From Mycoemilia scoparia (Eukaryota; Kickxellomycota; Kickxellomycetes; Kickxellales; Kickxellaceae): a stretch of 64,000 bases of DNA. The position numbers and the translations under genes are program-made. Of this stretch, positions 12,040-24,327 are shown in pieces (within the stretch, counting starts at the first letter, position 1; every line of letters starts with the position of its first letter). The stretch is taken from assembly GCA_027575805.1 (NCBI GenBank), contig JANBPU010000049.1:31050-95049 (forward strand), in the 5' to 3' direction. The notes under the pieces are model-generated. The model worked only from the letters and a program-made list of their open reading frames with translations, was not told where the DNA came from and did not search any database.

Positions 12040-13035
12040 ATGCCGCAGATCCGAATTAAAATTAGGCCCGCAAATGACAGCGTGCTTGAAATAGAGCTCG
12101 ACCCCGAAATCACAAAAGTCTCTGACTTGAAGAAGCTCATTGCCGAAAAGCGCGAGAATTCTGAACCAGAAAAGCAGAGACTTATATATTCGGGCCGCAT
12201 TCTCAAGAGCGAAAGCGATAATGACAAGCTTTTATCTGAATACAACATCAATAATGACTGCACTATTCATTTGGTGGTAAGCAAAAAGGACTCAGGCAAG
12301 CCTGCTACTTCTTCTGCTGCTCCTACTGGTGGTGCAAGCACACAGAGAACATCAGCTACATCCCCAAGTCCTAGTGCCAATGCACCATACGCAGACCCAT
12401 CGCAACAACCAGGCGGGTTTAACCCATTCGGCTCAATGTTTGGTCCCGGTGGAGGCTTAGGCAGTCAAGGAATGCCACCAAATATGTCTCTTGAGACAGC
12501 ACAACAAATGCTAGATAATCCAATGTTCCAGCAGACCATGCAGCAGCTATCCAGCAACCCCGAGCTATTAAGAACCATGTTGGACTCACACCCAGCACTT
12601 AGATCTATGCCTGAAGAAACTCGCCGCATGATGCTTAACCCCGATATGCTAAGGCTGATCACTAACCCCGATGTTATGAGGACCATGGCTAGGTTGCAAT
12701 CAGGCATGGGTCCTGGTGGTCTAGCTGGTTCGCAGGCAGTCCCTCCCACATCAACCGATGCTTCATCGCCTCCAGCATCCGGAGCAGGAGCAAACCCATT
12801 TGATCCGGCCGCATTCCAAAACCTCATGTCTAGTCTCGGATCATTCCCAGCTGCCACTCAACCACCAGCTGCTGCCCCTTTAACGACTGAGCAGCAGCGC
12901 GAAAGATATAGAACTGAGCTATCACAGCTCAATGACATGGGCTTCTTTGATGAGGCGCAAAACCTGCGTGCCCTCTCTGTAGCTAATGGCAATGTCAATG
13001 CCGCTGTTGAATATCTCTTGTCCCACCCAATATAA
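12040..13035 (+). CDS. DSK2: Ubiquilin / Dsk2 proteasome shuttle factor
   Basis: A single exon, 331 aa. The N-terminal ubiquitin-like domain (residues 1-75, with the KQRLIYSGRIL block) docks on the proteasome. A Ser/Thr/Pro-rich linker leads to STI1-type repeats rich in Met, Asn and Pro (QQMLDNPMFQQTMQQLSSNP, then MLNPDMLRLITNPDVMR). The C-terminal UBA domain (about 290-331; LNDMGFFDE ... NGNVNAAVEYLL) binds ubiquitin chains. The domain order is that of yeast Dsk2 (373 aa) and ubiquilins. It delivers ubiquitinated clients for degradation. No intron is present, which is rare in this window. Confidence 0.95.
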   Translation: MPQIRIKIRPANDSVLEIELDPEITKVSDLKKLIAEKRENSEPEKQRLIYSGRILKSESDNDKLLSEYNINNDCTIHLVVSKKDSGKPATSSAAPTGGASTQRTSATSPSPSANAPYADPSQQPGGFNPFGSMFGPGGGLGSQGMPPNMSLETAQQMLDNPMFQQTMQQLSSNPELLRTMLDSHPALRSMPEETRRMMLNPDMLRLITNPDVMRTMARLQSGMGPGGLAGSQAVPPTSTDASSPPASGAGANPFDPAAFQNLMSSLGSFPAATQPPAAAPLTTEQQRERYRTELSQLNDMGFFDEAQNLRALSVANGNVNAAVEYLLSHPI

Positions 13036-13500
13036 ACTATGAATTATAATTTTGCCCCAAGTAATGAATTTGCTCATGTCTGTGTAAAAGGAGGCCACGA
13101 TCACCTTGTCCATTTATTTTACTGCACTTTTCTGGCTAATAAAAATCTAAAACCATATAAAATGGGCATACAATGAAAAATTACCATGCACGTTCACATG
13201 TTTTCCAAGTTTTTGTAGTGTTAAAAATAATATGGTAGAAGTTTATTAGGTTTGAGTTCTTGGCTGACGAATCAGGATATTCTGTTTCGTCACTTTGATC
13301 CATCGAGGATTCGGGAACTCCCTTTTCGCTTCTTTCTCTCATTATTGTTGCTGCACTGTAATTATAGCTACACTTAAAACTCAATCACTTCTATTTCTTG
13401 CTTACCACCTTTTATCTTTTACTCTAATATCAGCATTGTCCTTCTTACTACTATTATTGTTATTTTGCACCAGAAAACAAGCATCGCTACCCACCAGATA
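13036..13500. other. Intergenic between DSK2 and the PDAT gene
   Basis: It contains a pyrimidine-rich stretch just before the PDAT start (about 13385-13470), as expected for a fungal promoter or leader. A 67-codon minus-strand frame at 13181-13384 has no recognisable domain, and I do not call it. Confidence 0.45.
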
Positions 13501-15903
13501 ATGGCCGGGCTTACAAAGAGAAAAACTAACAAGCAAACAGAAAAGCCTGCAAACGGAAACCATGAAAGGAGAAGCGGGTCCGAGGAAGAGTATGTCAATG
13601 GGGGTCGTGGTGATAAATCATTGCATACACCGCCAAATAAAGGCAAAAAGGGCACAAAATTCAACAGTGCCAAAAAAGCTGCGTCGCCCAAAGGCAGGCC
13701 TAAGCTTGAAGATACCGCAGAAAGTTACTTTTACGGTTCCAGTCTACAAAAAGAGATGGGTTCAACACCGCCATTCCACAAGAAAAAGAGGATCTGGTTC
13801 ATTTTTGGCATAATGATTGGGGTGTTGTTGGCAATTATTGGAGTTGGCACAGCACCGAAATATTCCCAGCATTTGTCATTTATCCGTGATTACATGGCAA
13901 TGGTTACTGCTGATATTGATCTCAAATCACTAATTCCGTCAAACGTTATGTTGGACGACATTCTTTCCGATATAAGCGATCTCCTTGGAAACAGCGATTC
14001 TACGTTAGTGGGAGATTTTGAGCCAGCCAGAAGCTTGAAGGAAAAGGACCCACGGCTTTCAGCCAAGCATCCAGTTGTGCTTATTCCTGGAATCATCAGC
14101 ACAGGGCTAGAAAGCTGGAGCACAGCAAATTGTTCGAAACCCTACTTTAGGCAACGGATGTGGGGCTCAATGACGATGTTCAAGGCCATGCTGCTCGATA
14201 AAGAATGCTGGATAAGGAGCATAATGTTGGATCCAGCCACAGGGCTAGATCCTCCAGATATCAAGCTTCGTGCTGCTCAAGGTAAGGGATGGAGACGTGC
14301 ATATGTTTATGTAGAATAGCCAACCACCTAAAGTAAGAATATGGAAAGGTATTAACCTGCATGCAACATGACGCATTTAATATAGGCCTTGAGGCAGCAG
14401 ACTATTTTATATCCGGCTATTGGATCTGGGCAAAATTAATTGAGAATTTGGCCGAAATCGGATACGATAACAACAACATGCATTTTGCCTCATATGACTG
14501 GCGATTGAGCTATGCTGATATGGAGAAAAGAGATGGTATGATGTCCAATTTGAAGGCCCATATCGAGAACCTTGTGAAAGCCTCGGGGCAAAAGGCTGTT
14601 ATTGTTGGGCACTCCATGGGTGTAAACGTATTCAGCTACTTTATGAAATGGGTTGAGTCTCCAGATGGGGGAGATGGCGGTGACCAGTGGGTTGACAAGC
14701 ATATCGAGGCCCTAGTCAACATAGCTGGACCTATGCTTGGTGTCTCGAAAACACTGTCATCTCTTCTCTCAGGAGAGCAGCGCGAGACAGTACAGCCTTT
14801 GGCCGATTATCTGTTGGAGCACTTCCTCAACAAGCAAGAGCGAGCAAAAATATTCCGCAGCTGGGGTGGACTTCCTTCACTACTTCCCAAGGGTGGGAAT
14901 GCAATCTGGGGAGATTCAGAGGGTGCTCCAGATGACATACTAAACAAAAAGACCACAAAGCCAACCAGCAGCCTTGGCTCTGTTATTCGATTTGCTGCGA
15001 ATCAGTCATCATTTTTCCAAAACAACCTGACAACAGACGATGCACTGAAGCTATTGGATCACAACCTCGACCCATTGATCAGAAACAGAATTCGTAGCGA
15101 ATACAGCTTTGGAGTTTTCCACACAGAAAAGGAAATGAAAGCGCATAAAAATGACAGAAGGACTTGGTCGAATCCTTTACAGAGTCAGCTGCCGAATGCT
15201 CCAAATATGAGGATTCATTCTATATACGGGGTTGGCGTCGAGACGGAAAGGGCTTATTACTATAGACAACTCAGCGATGAGCAGATGAAGTCAAAGGAGG
15301 CAGGGCATGACCATGAGCGGGAAAAAATATTGAATATAAAAAATAAAGGCACTCATTTCCCTTTTGTACGTGGCGTTAACGCCGGAGATCTGCTGGAAGA
15401 TGGCCCACCATCACATGAGGAGTCCCAGGCAGTAACTGCTTTGTATATAGATTCAAAACAGTCGAATGCTGAAGAATTGACTTCTTCTGGTGTGGTCGCA
15501 ACTGACGGTGACGGAACTGTCCCACTGTTGTCTTTGGGATACATGTGTGTTTCGGGATGGAGAAAGAAGCTGTATAACCCTCATGGAGTGAAGGTTGTAT
15601 GCAAAGAGCTCGAGCATAACCCAACTGCATTCTATACCAATTTGCGTGGTGGCTTCAAGGCTTCGGATCATGTAACTATCTTAGGAAATTATGCTATGAT
15701 GGTAAGCAAAGAATCTAGAAATATATATATATATATATATACTTAAGTGATGTTATAAGCATTTAAATTTCCTTTTAACCATCTTATTGGAATATACAAT
15801 TTAGGAGGATGTTTTAAAAATTGCTTCAGGATTTGGTAACGAGATCGAAGATAGCTTTATCTCCAAGATCACAAAAGTAGCCGAGAAAATAAACATAGGC
15901 TAA
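13501..15903 (+). CDS. LRO1: Phospholipid:diacylglycerol acyltransferase (PDAT, Lro1)
   Basis: Exons are 13501..14281, 14386..15701 and 15805..15903, 731 aa. It transfers an acyl chain from a phospholipid to diacylglycerol to make triacylglycerol, at the ER. A basic cytosolic tail of about 95 residues precedes one membrane anchor (about 98-116); the catalytic domain is lumenal and of the LCAT family. Seen: the VVLIPGIISTGLESW oxyanion/lid region, the GHSMG nucleophile elbow (Ser near 337), the catalytic Asp in GDGTVPLLS and the His in SDHVTILG. Yeast Lro1 is 661 aa. The ATG at 13501 is the first in frame; the frame continues upstream only through non-ATG codons. Intron 2 contains a (TA)n tract at about 15721-15740. 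Confidence 0.95.
15718..15741. repeat. (TA)n microsatellite in PDAT intron 2
   Basis: An uninterrupted TA dinucleotide run lies a few bases after the intron 2 donor. Confidence 0.8.
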
Positions 15904-16161
15904 TAATTTGGTCGCCTTTCTATTTATTATTTTTTGAAATAAACTGCACTGATATTTAGAAACAAATAGTTCCCAGATATATCATGTTATCTCAATTAGC
16001 TTCACTTTATGATGCCACCAAATGCAATAAACCATAGAAACTTACTGGATCCATTTCGATTTTTCCTGGTATATTTTTTGTTGAATTTTGGGCCATCAAA
16101 ATTTCAAAGTACAAAATTTAAAAAATGCCATTTATTCTATACACTGGGGTTTGCCGATTGC

Positions 16162-16871
16162 TTATTTTTTCGACTTTTTTTGACCTGTAGATGGGCTAAG
16201 TGCCTTCTTGAAGGATTTGGCATCATATGCTTTACCTGGCAAATTACGAAGATAGAAAAGCTTTGCTCGCCTAAACCCTTCGCCCTTCTGCAAGATCTTG
16301 ATGCTTTTGACCATTGGGGAATAGGCCGGGAATCTCATTTCTACACCAACCTTCATTATCGTGTTGCGTAAAACAAAGGCTGTATCAATTCCACGGCGGC
16401 TGATAGCAATGCAAATACCGACAAATGTCGATGTAGATGCTGGCTTTGACATGCTGTTTATAGATTCTACCATTACTACGTCTCCAGGACACATCCTCTT
16501 GCTTTTGTGGGCGCGTCTAACAAATAGATCAGCTCGGCCGTCGTGATTTGCACGCTGTAAGGATTCTCTTTCAATAACCTTCATCATATTTGGCTTTTTC
16601 TCGTGAGGAAGAACTAGGGGCCTTTCGAATGCGGGTTTTGGTATTATTATAGAATCTGGTACATTTTGAACTAATTCGTAAAATAAATTAAAAGCATACG
16701 CTTTGGTTATTAACGGGCCTGTTGAGCATGCTTATCAACAATATTTGGTGAATCTAAACTATATTTACCAGGTGCTTTTGATGATATCCTTGCGATTCGT
16801 GAAATGGAGTTATATGTGCAGGGAGTTAGGAGTTTCTTGGAGGCTGCGAGTGACCTGAGTGCGGAAAACAT
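16162..16871 (-). CDS. IMG1: Mitochondrial large-subunit ribosomal protein bL19m (Img1)
   Basis: Exons are complement(16162..16670, 16769..16871), 203 aa. The N-terminus (MFSALRSLAASKKLL...) is Ser/Arg/Lys-rich with no acidic residues, which fits a mitochondrial targeting peptide. The body carries the L19 signature: a PGDVVMVES-like strand, IAISRRGIDTAFVLRNTI, a VGVEMRFPAYSPMVKSIKIL block, and a RRAKLFYLR segment that ends the core fold. A Lys-rich tail follows. The intron has a GTAAAT donor and TAG acceptor. The gene diverges from the alcohol dehydrogenase gene to its right. Confidence 0.92.
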
Positions 16872-17229
16872 GACTGGAATCGCAGACGAATGACCAAGGT
16901 AGTATAAGGAAAATAATGTAAAATTCTAGTCCTGAATTCAAAAAAAGCCAAAAGCAACGCCAGATCTTGTTTTACTCAACAGGTCAGGACGATATCGTTT
17001 TTCTAATCAGATTTGTCAAATGTTTAATCAGCTATCAATTAGGCCATTACAGAGACAGCTCTGTTCTACTTTTCACCACTTTACCCACACACACACACAC
17101 ACACACAGTGCCAACCAATGATACAATAAATAACAACGTCACCGATCCAGGGGGCCTTTTTCATTCTAAACAATTTTAGTTGCATTATAGTACTCTCCTC
17201 TATATTGAAAAAATACGCGCTTTAGCATA
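16872..17229. promoter_or_regulatory. Divergent promoter region of IMG1 and the class III ADH gene
   Basis: A 358-bp spacer between head-to-head genes. It holds a (CA)n run at about 17087-17107. No TATA box is assigned with confidence. Confidence 0.45.
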
Positions 17230-18955
<1,726 letters not shown>

Positions 18956-19544
18956 TTTGGTGCTCAATTGTGTGTTTTCACAAGCTTGTGCTTTGGTCCT
19001 GCATTTCGACTTTTCGCATTATTTTGGCTGCTGCTGGTGTGTTTGTTTGTGTGTATAGTTTTGAAGTTTAAAATTATTTGATGTACTGTTTGCTAGCCAT
19101 GTTGAATAAATTTAGAAAGTCGCGGTTTGCTCTTTGTCACCAATGCCCGTAATACTTGCTATAATTTATTCTAAGGGAGTCTTTGACAAAAAGGTTATTC
19201 TGAGTTCAATTCTACTTTTTAGAATTCAGGTCTTTCCTTTGTACTGAAGATCCAGCCTTGTCTTTACTGAATCATTTTGTCTTTAAGCTTGAGTTTAAAT
19301 CAATTCAAGAAAAGAGGGTTTTTGATGGGGAGTATATTGGGGAGGGAAAATCTATTTACAGAAATGGTATTATCCTTTAAAATAATTTTTAAAAAATTGA
19401 TGACCACCATTTATTAGCAAATGGTCACCCTTCAAAGATAACTTCCCAAATTCTATTTAAAAACACGGGAGCTTCTGACCATTTCCTTTTATACATCGAA
19501 TTGACTGCATTTTCCAAAACATTTGAATTGATAATAGTTACGAG
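18956..19544. other. Intergenic spacer with a degenerate inverted-repeat element
   Basis: The ADH 3' region, then a decayed copy of the short inverted-repeat family at 19325-19451, then the likely promoter of the small secreted-protein gene. An AT-rich CTATTTAAAA stretch lies about 90 bp before its ATG. Confidence 0.5.
19325..19451. mobile_element. MITE-like element, subfamily B, degenerate copy
   Basis: The right end (CACCCTTCAAAGATAACTTCCC) matches the right terminus of the copies at 33377 and 63784. The left end (GGGAGTATATTGGGGAGGG, then AAAATCTATTTACAG) aligns with their GGG...GAAGGG and AAATTTACTAGTA with several changes. It is an old copy, about 95 bp upstream of a small gene. Confidence 0.55.
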
Positions 19545-19847
19545 ATGATGAATATATTCTACACAGCCATTCTGCTCTCTGCCATTGTCTCTCGAATCAC
19601 ATTTGCCACTGATATTTCACCAGATGATTATTATGTCGCTGGACAAGACGATATCGAGTTCAAGAATAATCCCGAAAATATCCAAAAGAGAGATGGCGAG
19701 GGTTGGATTAGCAAGATTACCAGAGGCGTCAAGGAAGTGCTCACAGACGATGAAAATTGCATACCGGCCTCCCATACACCAAAGATATATGCTGCCAGCT
19801 TTGTGCCTTTAGGTATTTGTGTAGCTGTGACGAATGCAATGTACTAG
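19545..19847 (+). CDS. Small secreted protein candidate with a Lys-Arg processing site
   Basis: A single exon, 100 aa, with two adjacent in-frame ATGs. Residues 1-21 form a typical signal peptide (MMNIFYTAILLSAIVSRITFA). An acidic propeptide-like stretch is followed by QKRDGEG (Lys-Arg at about 48-49), the kind of site cut by Kex2-family proteases. The mature part would be about 50 residues with two cysteines (NCIPAS and GICVAV), able to form one disulfide. I recognise no family. It could be a secreted peptide or effector-like protein. The alternative, a chance frame, cannot be excluded because it is short and unspliced. Confidence 0.5.
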   Translation: MMNIFYTAILLSAIVSRITFATDISPDDYYVAGQDDIEFKNNPENIQKRDGEGWISKITRGVKEVLTDDENCIPASHTPKIYAASFVPLGICVAVTNAMY

Positions 19848-20400
19848 CTTGCCATAATATGTGCCTGTTATCTGTTCATTTAAATTTTATTCTCTTTTCA
19901 TATTCTTCCATAACAGTCCTTGTTTCAAAGATTTTGTTCAATTAAAAATCCCTTTTCAGGTATTAATGAGAGGCAGTTAGGGCATGTTTACCGTGTCGTG
20001 CACGCGCATGGTAATTCAGGAATATGATCAATGGTAATTAGGTGGTCCAAATTTAAAGATCTTTAATTCATATGATTTGCTTGTGGTGGTTATTGGGTTT
20101 TGCAAACAGTGATTTAAACGCAAGAGATCCAATAAAACAAAACATAAACAGTGGCCAACGAGCATTGTCGGAGACAGAGAGAGGGTGAGGGAAGGAGGGC
20201 GAGATGCCAGGTCTGTTTTTTCTGCTTAAAGTAAACAACCACTCAATATTTTCTTGAAAACACTAAACCAAGCTCTTTAACTTCTTTTTCTATTCTCTAA
20301 TACACTTTTACTTTTCTAGTCATCAGAATTTTTCCTGATCAAAAGATATATTTTATTGTATAATCTTACAACTAATAGTACCACTACCAAATAGCCAAAA
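19848..20400. other. Intergenic region upstream of PCNA
   Basis: It should hold the PCNA promoter. A pyrimidine-rich tract lies close to the start (about 20225-20330). One CACGCG string near 20000 recalls part of an MCB cell-cycle box, but it is single and too far upstream to call. Confidence 0.4.
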
Positions 20401-21284
20401 ATGCTTGAAGCCCGTCTACCCCAAGCTGCTCTTCTTAAAAAGATTGTCGAGGCCTTGAAGGAAATGGTCAATGAATCAAATTTTGACTGTGGTGATTCTG
20501 GTATTTCTATGCAAGCTATGGACAGTGCACATATTGCCATGTGCTCCTTGCTGTTAAGGTCCGAAGGCTTTGAGCCATACCGCTGTGACCGTGTCATATC
20601 CCTTGGCCTCAGCTTCTCTTCTCTTAGTAAAGTTCTCAAGTGCGCTGGCAACGATGATGTTGTTACACTCAAGGCCGAAGACGACGCAGACACTTTGGGG
20701 CTCATGTTCGAGTCACCAAAGGAAGAGCGTGTCAGCCAGTTCGACTTGAAGCTTATGGACATTGACAGTGACCACGTCAGTATTCCTGATCAAGAATATG
20801 ACTGCACTGTCCACCTCTCTTCTGCCGAGTTTGCCAGGATCTGCCGTGATTTGAGCACATTTGGCGCATCTGTCGTACTCGATGCTACCAAGGAGGGCAT
20901 CAAATTCTCTGCTTCTGGCGAACTCGGTAGAGGAGGAATTCTTCTCAAGCAGCAAGGCTCAGTCGATGATAGTGTAAGTTACTGTGTTTGTATATACCAA
21001 CCTCATCTTTAGAACTTCCTACACCTATGCCTTTTTATAATTGATTTCTGACATCGAGCTTGTTATTTTTGTAGAGCCCCACTTCTACCCGCATTGAGAT
21101 GCGCGAGCCAGTGTCTGTTACCCTCTCTCTCAAGTACCTTAACATCTTCACCAAGGCCGCTCCACTGTCCGAAGTTGTCACCATTAATATGAGCAGCGAG
21201 ATACCAGTCCTCTTCCAGTTCTCTATTGGCGACATTGGACACATTAGATTCTATCTTGCGCCTCAGATTCAGGAGGATGACTAA
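20401..21284 (+). CDS. POL30: Proliferating cell nuclear antigen (PCNA sliding clamp)
   Basis: Exons are 20401..20973 and 21075..21284, 260 aa, the family length. It is a homotrimeric clamp that tethers DNA polymerases delta and epsilon and many repair factors in the nucleus. Seen: the opening MLEARLPQAALLKKIVEAL, the DSGISMQAMDSAHIAM region, the LGLMFESPKEERVSQFDLKLMDIDSDHVSIPD interdomain segment, and the C-terminus EIPVLFQF...GHIRFYLAPQIQED. The Lys at the usual modification site (K164 in yeast) falls in the domain 2 strand that precedes the FSASGELG motif. One intron, phase 0, TAG acceptor. Confidence 0.97.
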
Positions 21285-21575
21285 ACTCTAAAAACCCGCC
21301 TACCGCATCTACAATACCCACCTCCGTAACCATATTTCTACCACCAAACATATCCACTACAAACTCCTTTTTTATACACATACACATCTTAAATTTACTA
21401 GTTGTCACTTGGCACAAAGCTTACTGTTTTATAGTTGGTATTCCAAAAGCTATGTACATCATAAACAATGGTGGCTATATCTCATTACTACTCCCTGTGT
21501 TATTCAAACAAGATATTAAAAACAGTCTATTCTCGATGCTAGAGAATCAGAGGCTAATTCAAGTTTGCTATTAGG

Positions 21576-23807
21576 CTATGTTGTGAAAGTGGTCATGATA
21601 GTGTGGATGACAAAGCACGCCAGCAAGGCGCTGCCATCGAATAGCTTGGCCTTGGCTGCTGCTATGTTTTGATTTTTCGGAGCGATGGTTTCACCGTCTT
21701 GCCCAGCATTGACTGCGATGAACGAGCGGATGGCCTGTCTTGTGTCCTTTAGTGGCGGCCATTCGTCACTGCTAATCTCACGCAGGTCCATACCATGAGA
21801 GCCCTTTGGAATAACCATGCGGGTCCAGGATTGCCTGGTAAATATTTCGTCCCACATAATGATGCTTGTATCGGCTTTGTCGCTGGATAGTTTGGACGAC
21901 GACGATGACGACGATGACGATGATGACGACGGTGGTGATGATGGCGGCGGCGACACTGAGAGCGGTCTCCATGGATCGTTTTCACCAACAGTAAAAAGCA
22001 GATGTGGTCGGAACGTGTTTTCCTTTTGATCAAATACTCTATCAATAAAGTCTGGTTTTGGTTTCTTTTCGGAGAGCATCAAGACTGCTGTGTCTCTGGT
22101 ATTTCTGGGAAGATTGGACTCGAAGTATATCTGGCAACGAGATTCAAAGTAGTCTAGTGAGACTCGCTTTGATCGCATCCTGGGACCGCTTGGAGGCGAT
22201 ACTTGCCACAGTCCAAGTTCTGTGCATGCCTATTTTGAAACAGTTATACAAATGTTAGTGTTGAAGATAGCCCCATTCTTATTGCCGCAGCTGATGCTAT
22301 ACATCTTTAAAGAAGAAAGGCTTATTTTCTCCCTTTGCGTTGCTGCGAATATGAAGGAGATGTCCGTATTCATCTATAGGCTTGTATTTACCTGCCATAA
22401 CCACGAGCGATCATCCTGTTCTAGAGATGTATTGTCTGCATCTCTCATCGAATCGTATGAATAAACATCGATTCCGGAGGATGAAATAAAGTTTTGTGTG
22501 ATTTGTGCCAGAGCGTGGACGCCGCTATTAAACTTTAGGATATCCGGTAAATCTTTTCCCAAGTCCTCATTTATGTGGGTAGCCAAGGTGTTGCAAAAGT
22601 TGGTGACTGTATCGTTTTCGCCTTTGGCCTTGACTGGCACATTGGTTTGTGCAATTCTGGACACTTGGTCGGTAATTGCCACGGCAAAATCGTCGTTGCT
22701 TAGACCGGTATCAAACCCAAAAGAAGCCTTCAGGTATGCCACTCGAAGCGAATTCTCTTCCTCGGAATCAAGGATGTCATCGATAAAGTCAATAATTTCA
22801 TTCATGGTCTTGGAGCAGGGATATATTCTTGTGAGCATTTGGTCATACTCATAGAATTCCTTTTTGAGGGTAACTGGTGCGCTGGAAACAACCCCTGCGA
22901 CCACCTTATCTGGCATCTGCAATGTTAGCCATGATGCCAAATTCCCGGCATAGGACGCGCCTATGGCTATCCATTTTTGATGCAAGTGATCGGACAGGTT
23001 GCGTACCTCTTTTGGCGGGTGCTTTATAAAGGTTTTGAGATCCGCCAAGATCTGCTTAGTTGAAAGATATCTCATGTTGGCAGCCTTTAGGTCGCTTACT
23101 GGATAGGACTTGCCGTAGTATCTCTGTTCTAAACAAACGACAGCAGCGCCTATGCTTTTGGCAATGTCTACAACCTCGCCGCTGGAAACATCGTTGGTGG
23201 TAACTCCTCTTTCTCCAATAATGTATACTGCAAGTTAAATATAATGTTAGTCGGGCTTTGTAGCGTGATTGGACTAATATAAGTTATGACTGTAGTTATA
23301 TAAAATCTGGGTTTCTTACATATAATTGGGCTGTTTGGACCTTCAGCGTATTTGGGATTGACAAGATATCTTTGACCAAATGTTTCTGGAGTTGTTTCTT
23401 TGCTGCTTCCATCACTTTCAACATCCTTTCTTTTTCTCTTTTTTTTCTTGGAATAGTGGTCAACAGCCTGTTCATAGAAGTTGAGAGTTATAGGCTCAAG
23501 CTCTTTACCAGAACGTTTTAGATTATGCGATTTGTCCAGCACTGGATCCCAAGCAGGGTAGCCTATATCCCTATTATATGCCAATGAGCACATTCAAAAG
23601 TATGTTAGCCATATCATAATGATATGTACTATCTACTTTAGAACAGTGTACATCTGATGAAATCAAGCCGCCTAGACAAAGTTATTATAGCACCTACCAT
23701 CTTGGTCTAGGCAGCCAGCCCAAGCTCTGTTGATAATTAGAGCTATAAGCGCAATATGCTATTCTTGCCACAAGAAAAAGCGCTAGAATAGCACGAAAAA
23801 ATAACAT
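21576..23807 (-). CDS. Serine carboxypeptidase S28 family (PRCP/DPP7/TSSP-like) secreted or vacuolar peptidase
   Basis: Exons are complement(21576..22229, 22392..23227, 23320..23570, 23698..23807), 616 aa. The signal peptide is MLFFRAILALFLVARIAYC. Family marks: an F.QRY block after the ...DHY start region, PIILYIIGERG, LEQRYYGKSYP, the nucleophile in GASYAG (Ser about 212), the Asp in GENDPWRPLS and the His in GSHGMDL. S28 enzymes cleave Pro-containing peptides near the C- or N-terminus, usually in vacuoles or outside the cell. Two oddities: a Lys-rich loop (KKKKRKRK) in the N-terminal region, and a 12-Ser run with Pro/Ser flanks just after the catalytic Asp. The C-terminus is hydrophobic (SALLACFVIHTIM) and could be a membrane or GPI-type tail. 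The start is chosen to give the signal peptide; the frame also extends upstream to another ATG. Confidence 0.88.
21895..21952. repeat. Trinucleotide (GAC/GAT/GGC) repeat coding for the poly-Ser run
   Basis: On the plus strand this reads as tandem GAC/GAT triplets then GGT/GGC. On the minus strand it codes the Ser-rich insert of the S28 peptidase. A plus-strand Asp-rich frame here is a shadow. Confidence 0.8.
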
Positions 23808-24327
23808 TTTATGATTATTGAATATAGTAAAACCAAATGCGCAAAATGTGAAAACCAAGAAGAAACATTTAAACATACTTTGAAAACGGTCACTGGGATA
23901 CACCCGCAAGGATCTTTATATTAAACCCTCGAGACAGTAATAATGGTAATAACAGAGTAGTTCATCTAAAACATTTATTAAAGTGGAGACATCAACTCTA
24001 GCCTGGGCAGCTGCAGATAGGCTAAGGCTTAGTGATATAAATGGCCAGTGCCACACTATAAGGAGAGTCTGTGCTACTGTTCAACAAGAAATGTCCTGCC
24101 ATCACTTTTCTTACTGCCAACGCACTTTAAAAATTCACCAAGGAAAACATCAGGGATTTTAAAGACTAAAAGATCTATTATTATTATTGTTGTTGTTGTT
24201 GTTTAAAACACTAAAAACATATACATCAAATGTTGTATAGCATTGGACCTCATGATATCGTCCCATGTATCCAAATAAAACGACATGAATACAAAAAAAA
24301 TACACATGAAAACAGGAAGGTTAGAGT
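23808..24327. other. Intergenic, no gene seen
   Basis: An S28 promoter and the 3' region of the carrier gene. It includes a short (ATT)n(GTT)n run at about 24177-24202. Confidence 0.45.

Noticed and set aside
12465..12857. 130-codon minus-strand frame
   Set aside because: It is antisense to the coding region of DSK2, with no independent support.
19990..20012. CACGCG string as an MCB cell-cycle element for PCNA
   Set aside because: A single incomplete match about 400 bp upstream of the start; not enough to call.
21817..22029. Plus-strand frame with a long Asp/Gly run
   Set aside because: A shadow of the Ser repeat in the S28 peptidase gene.
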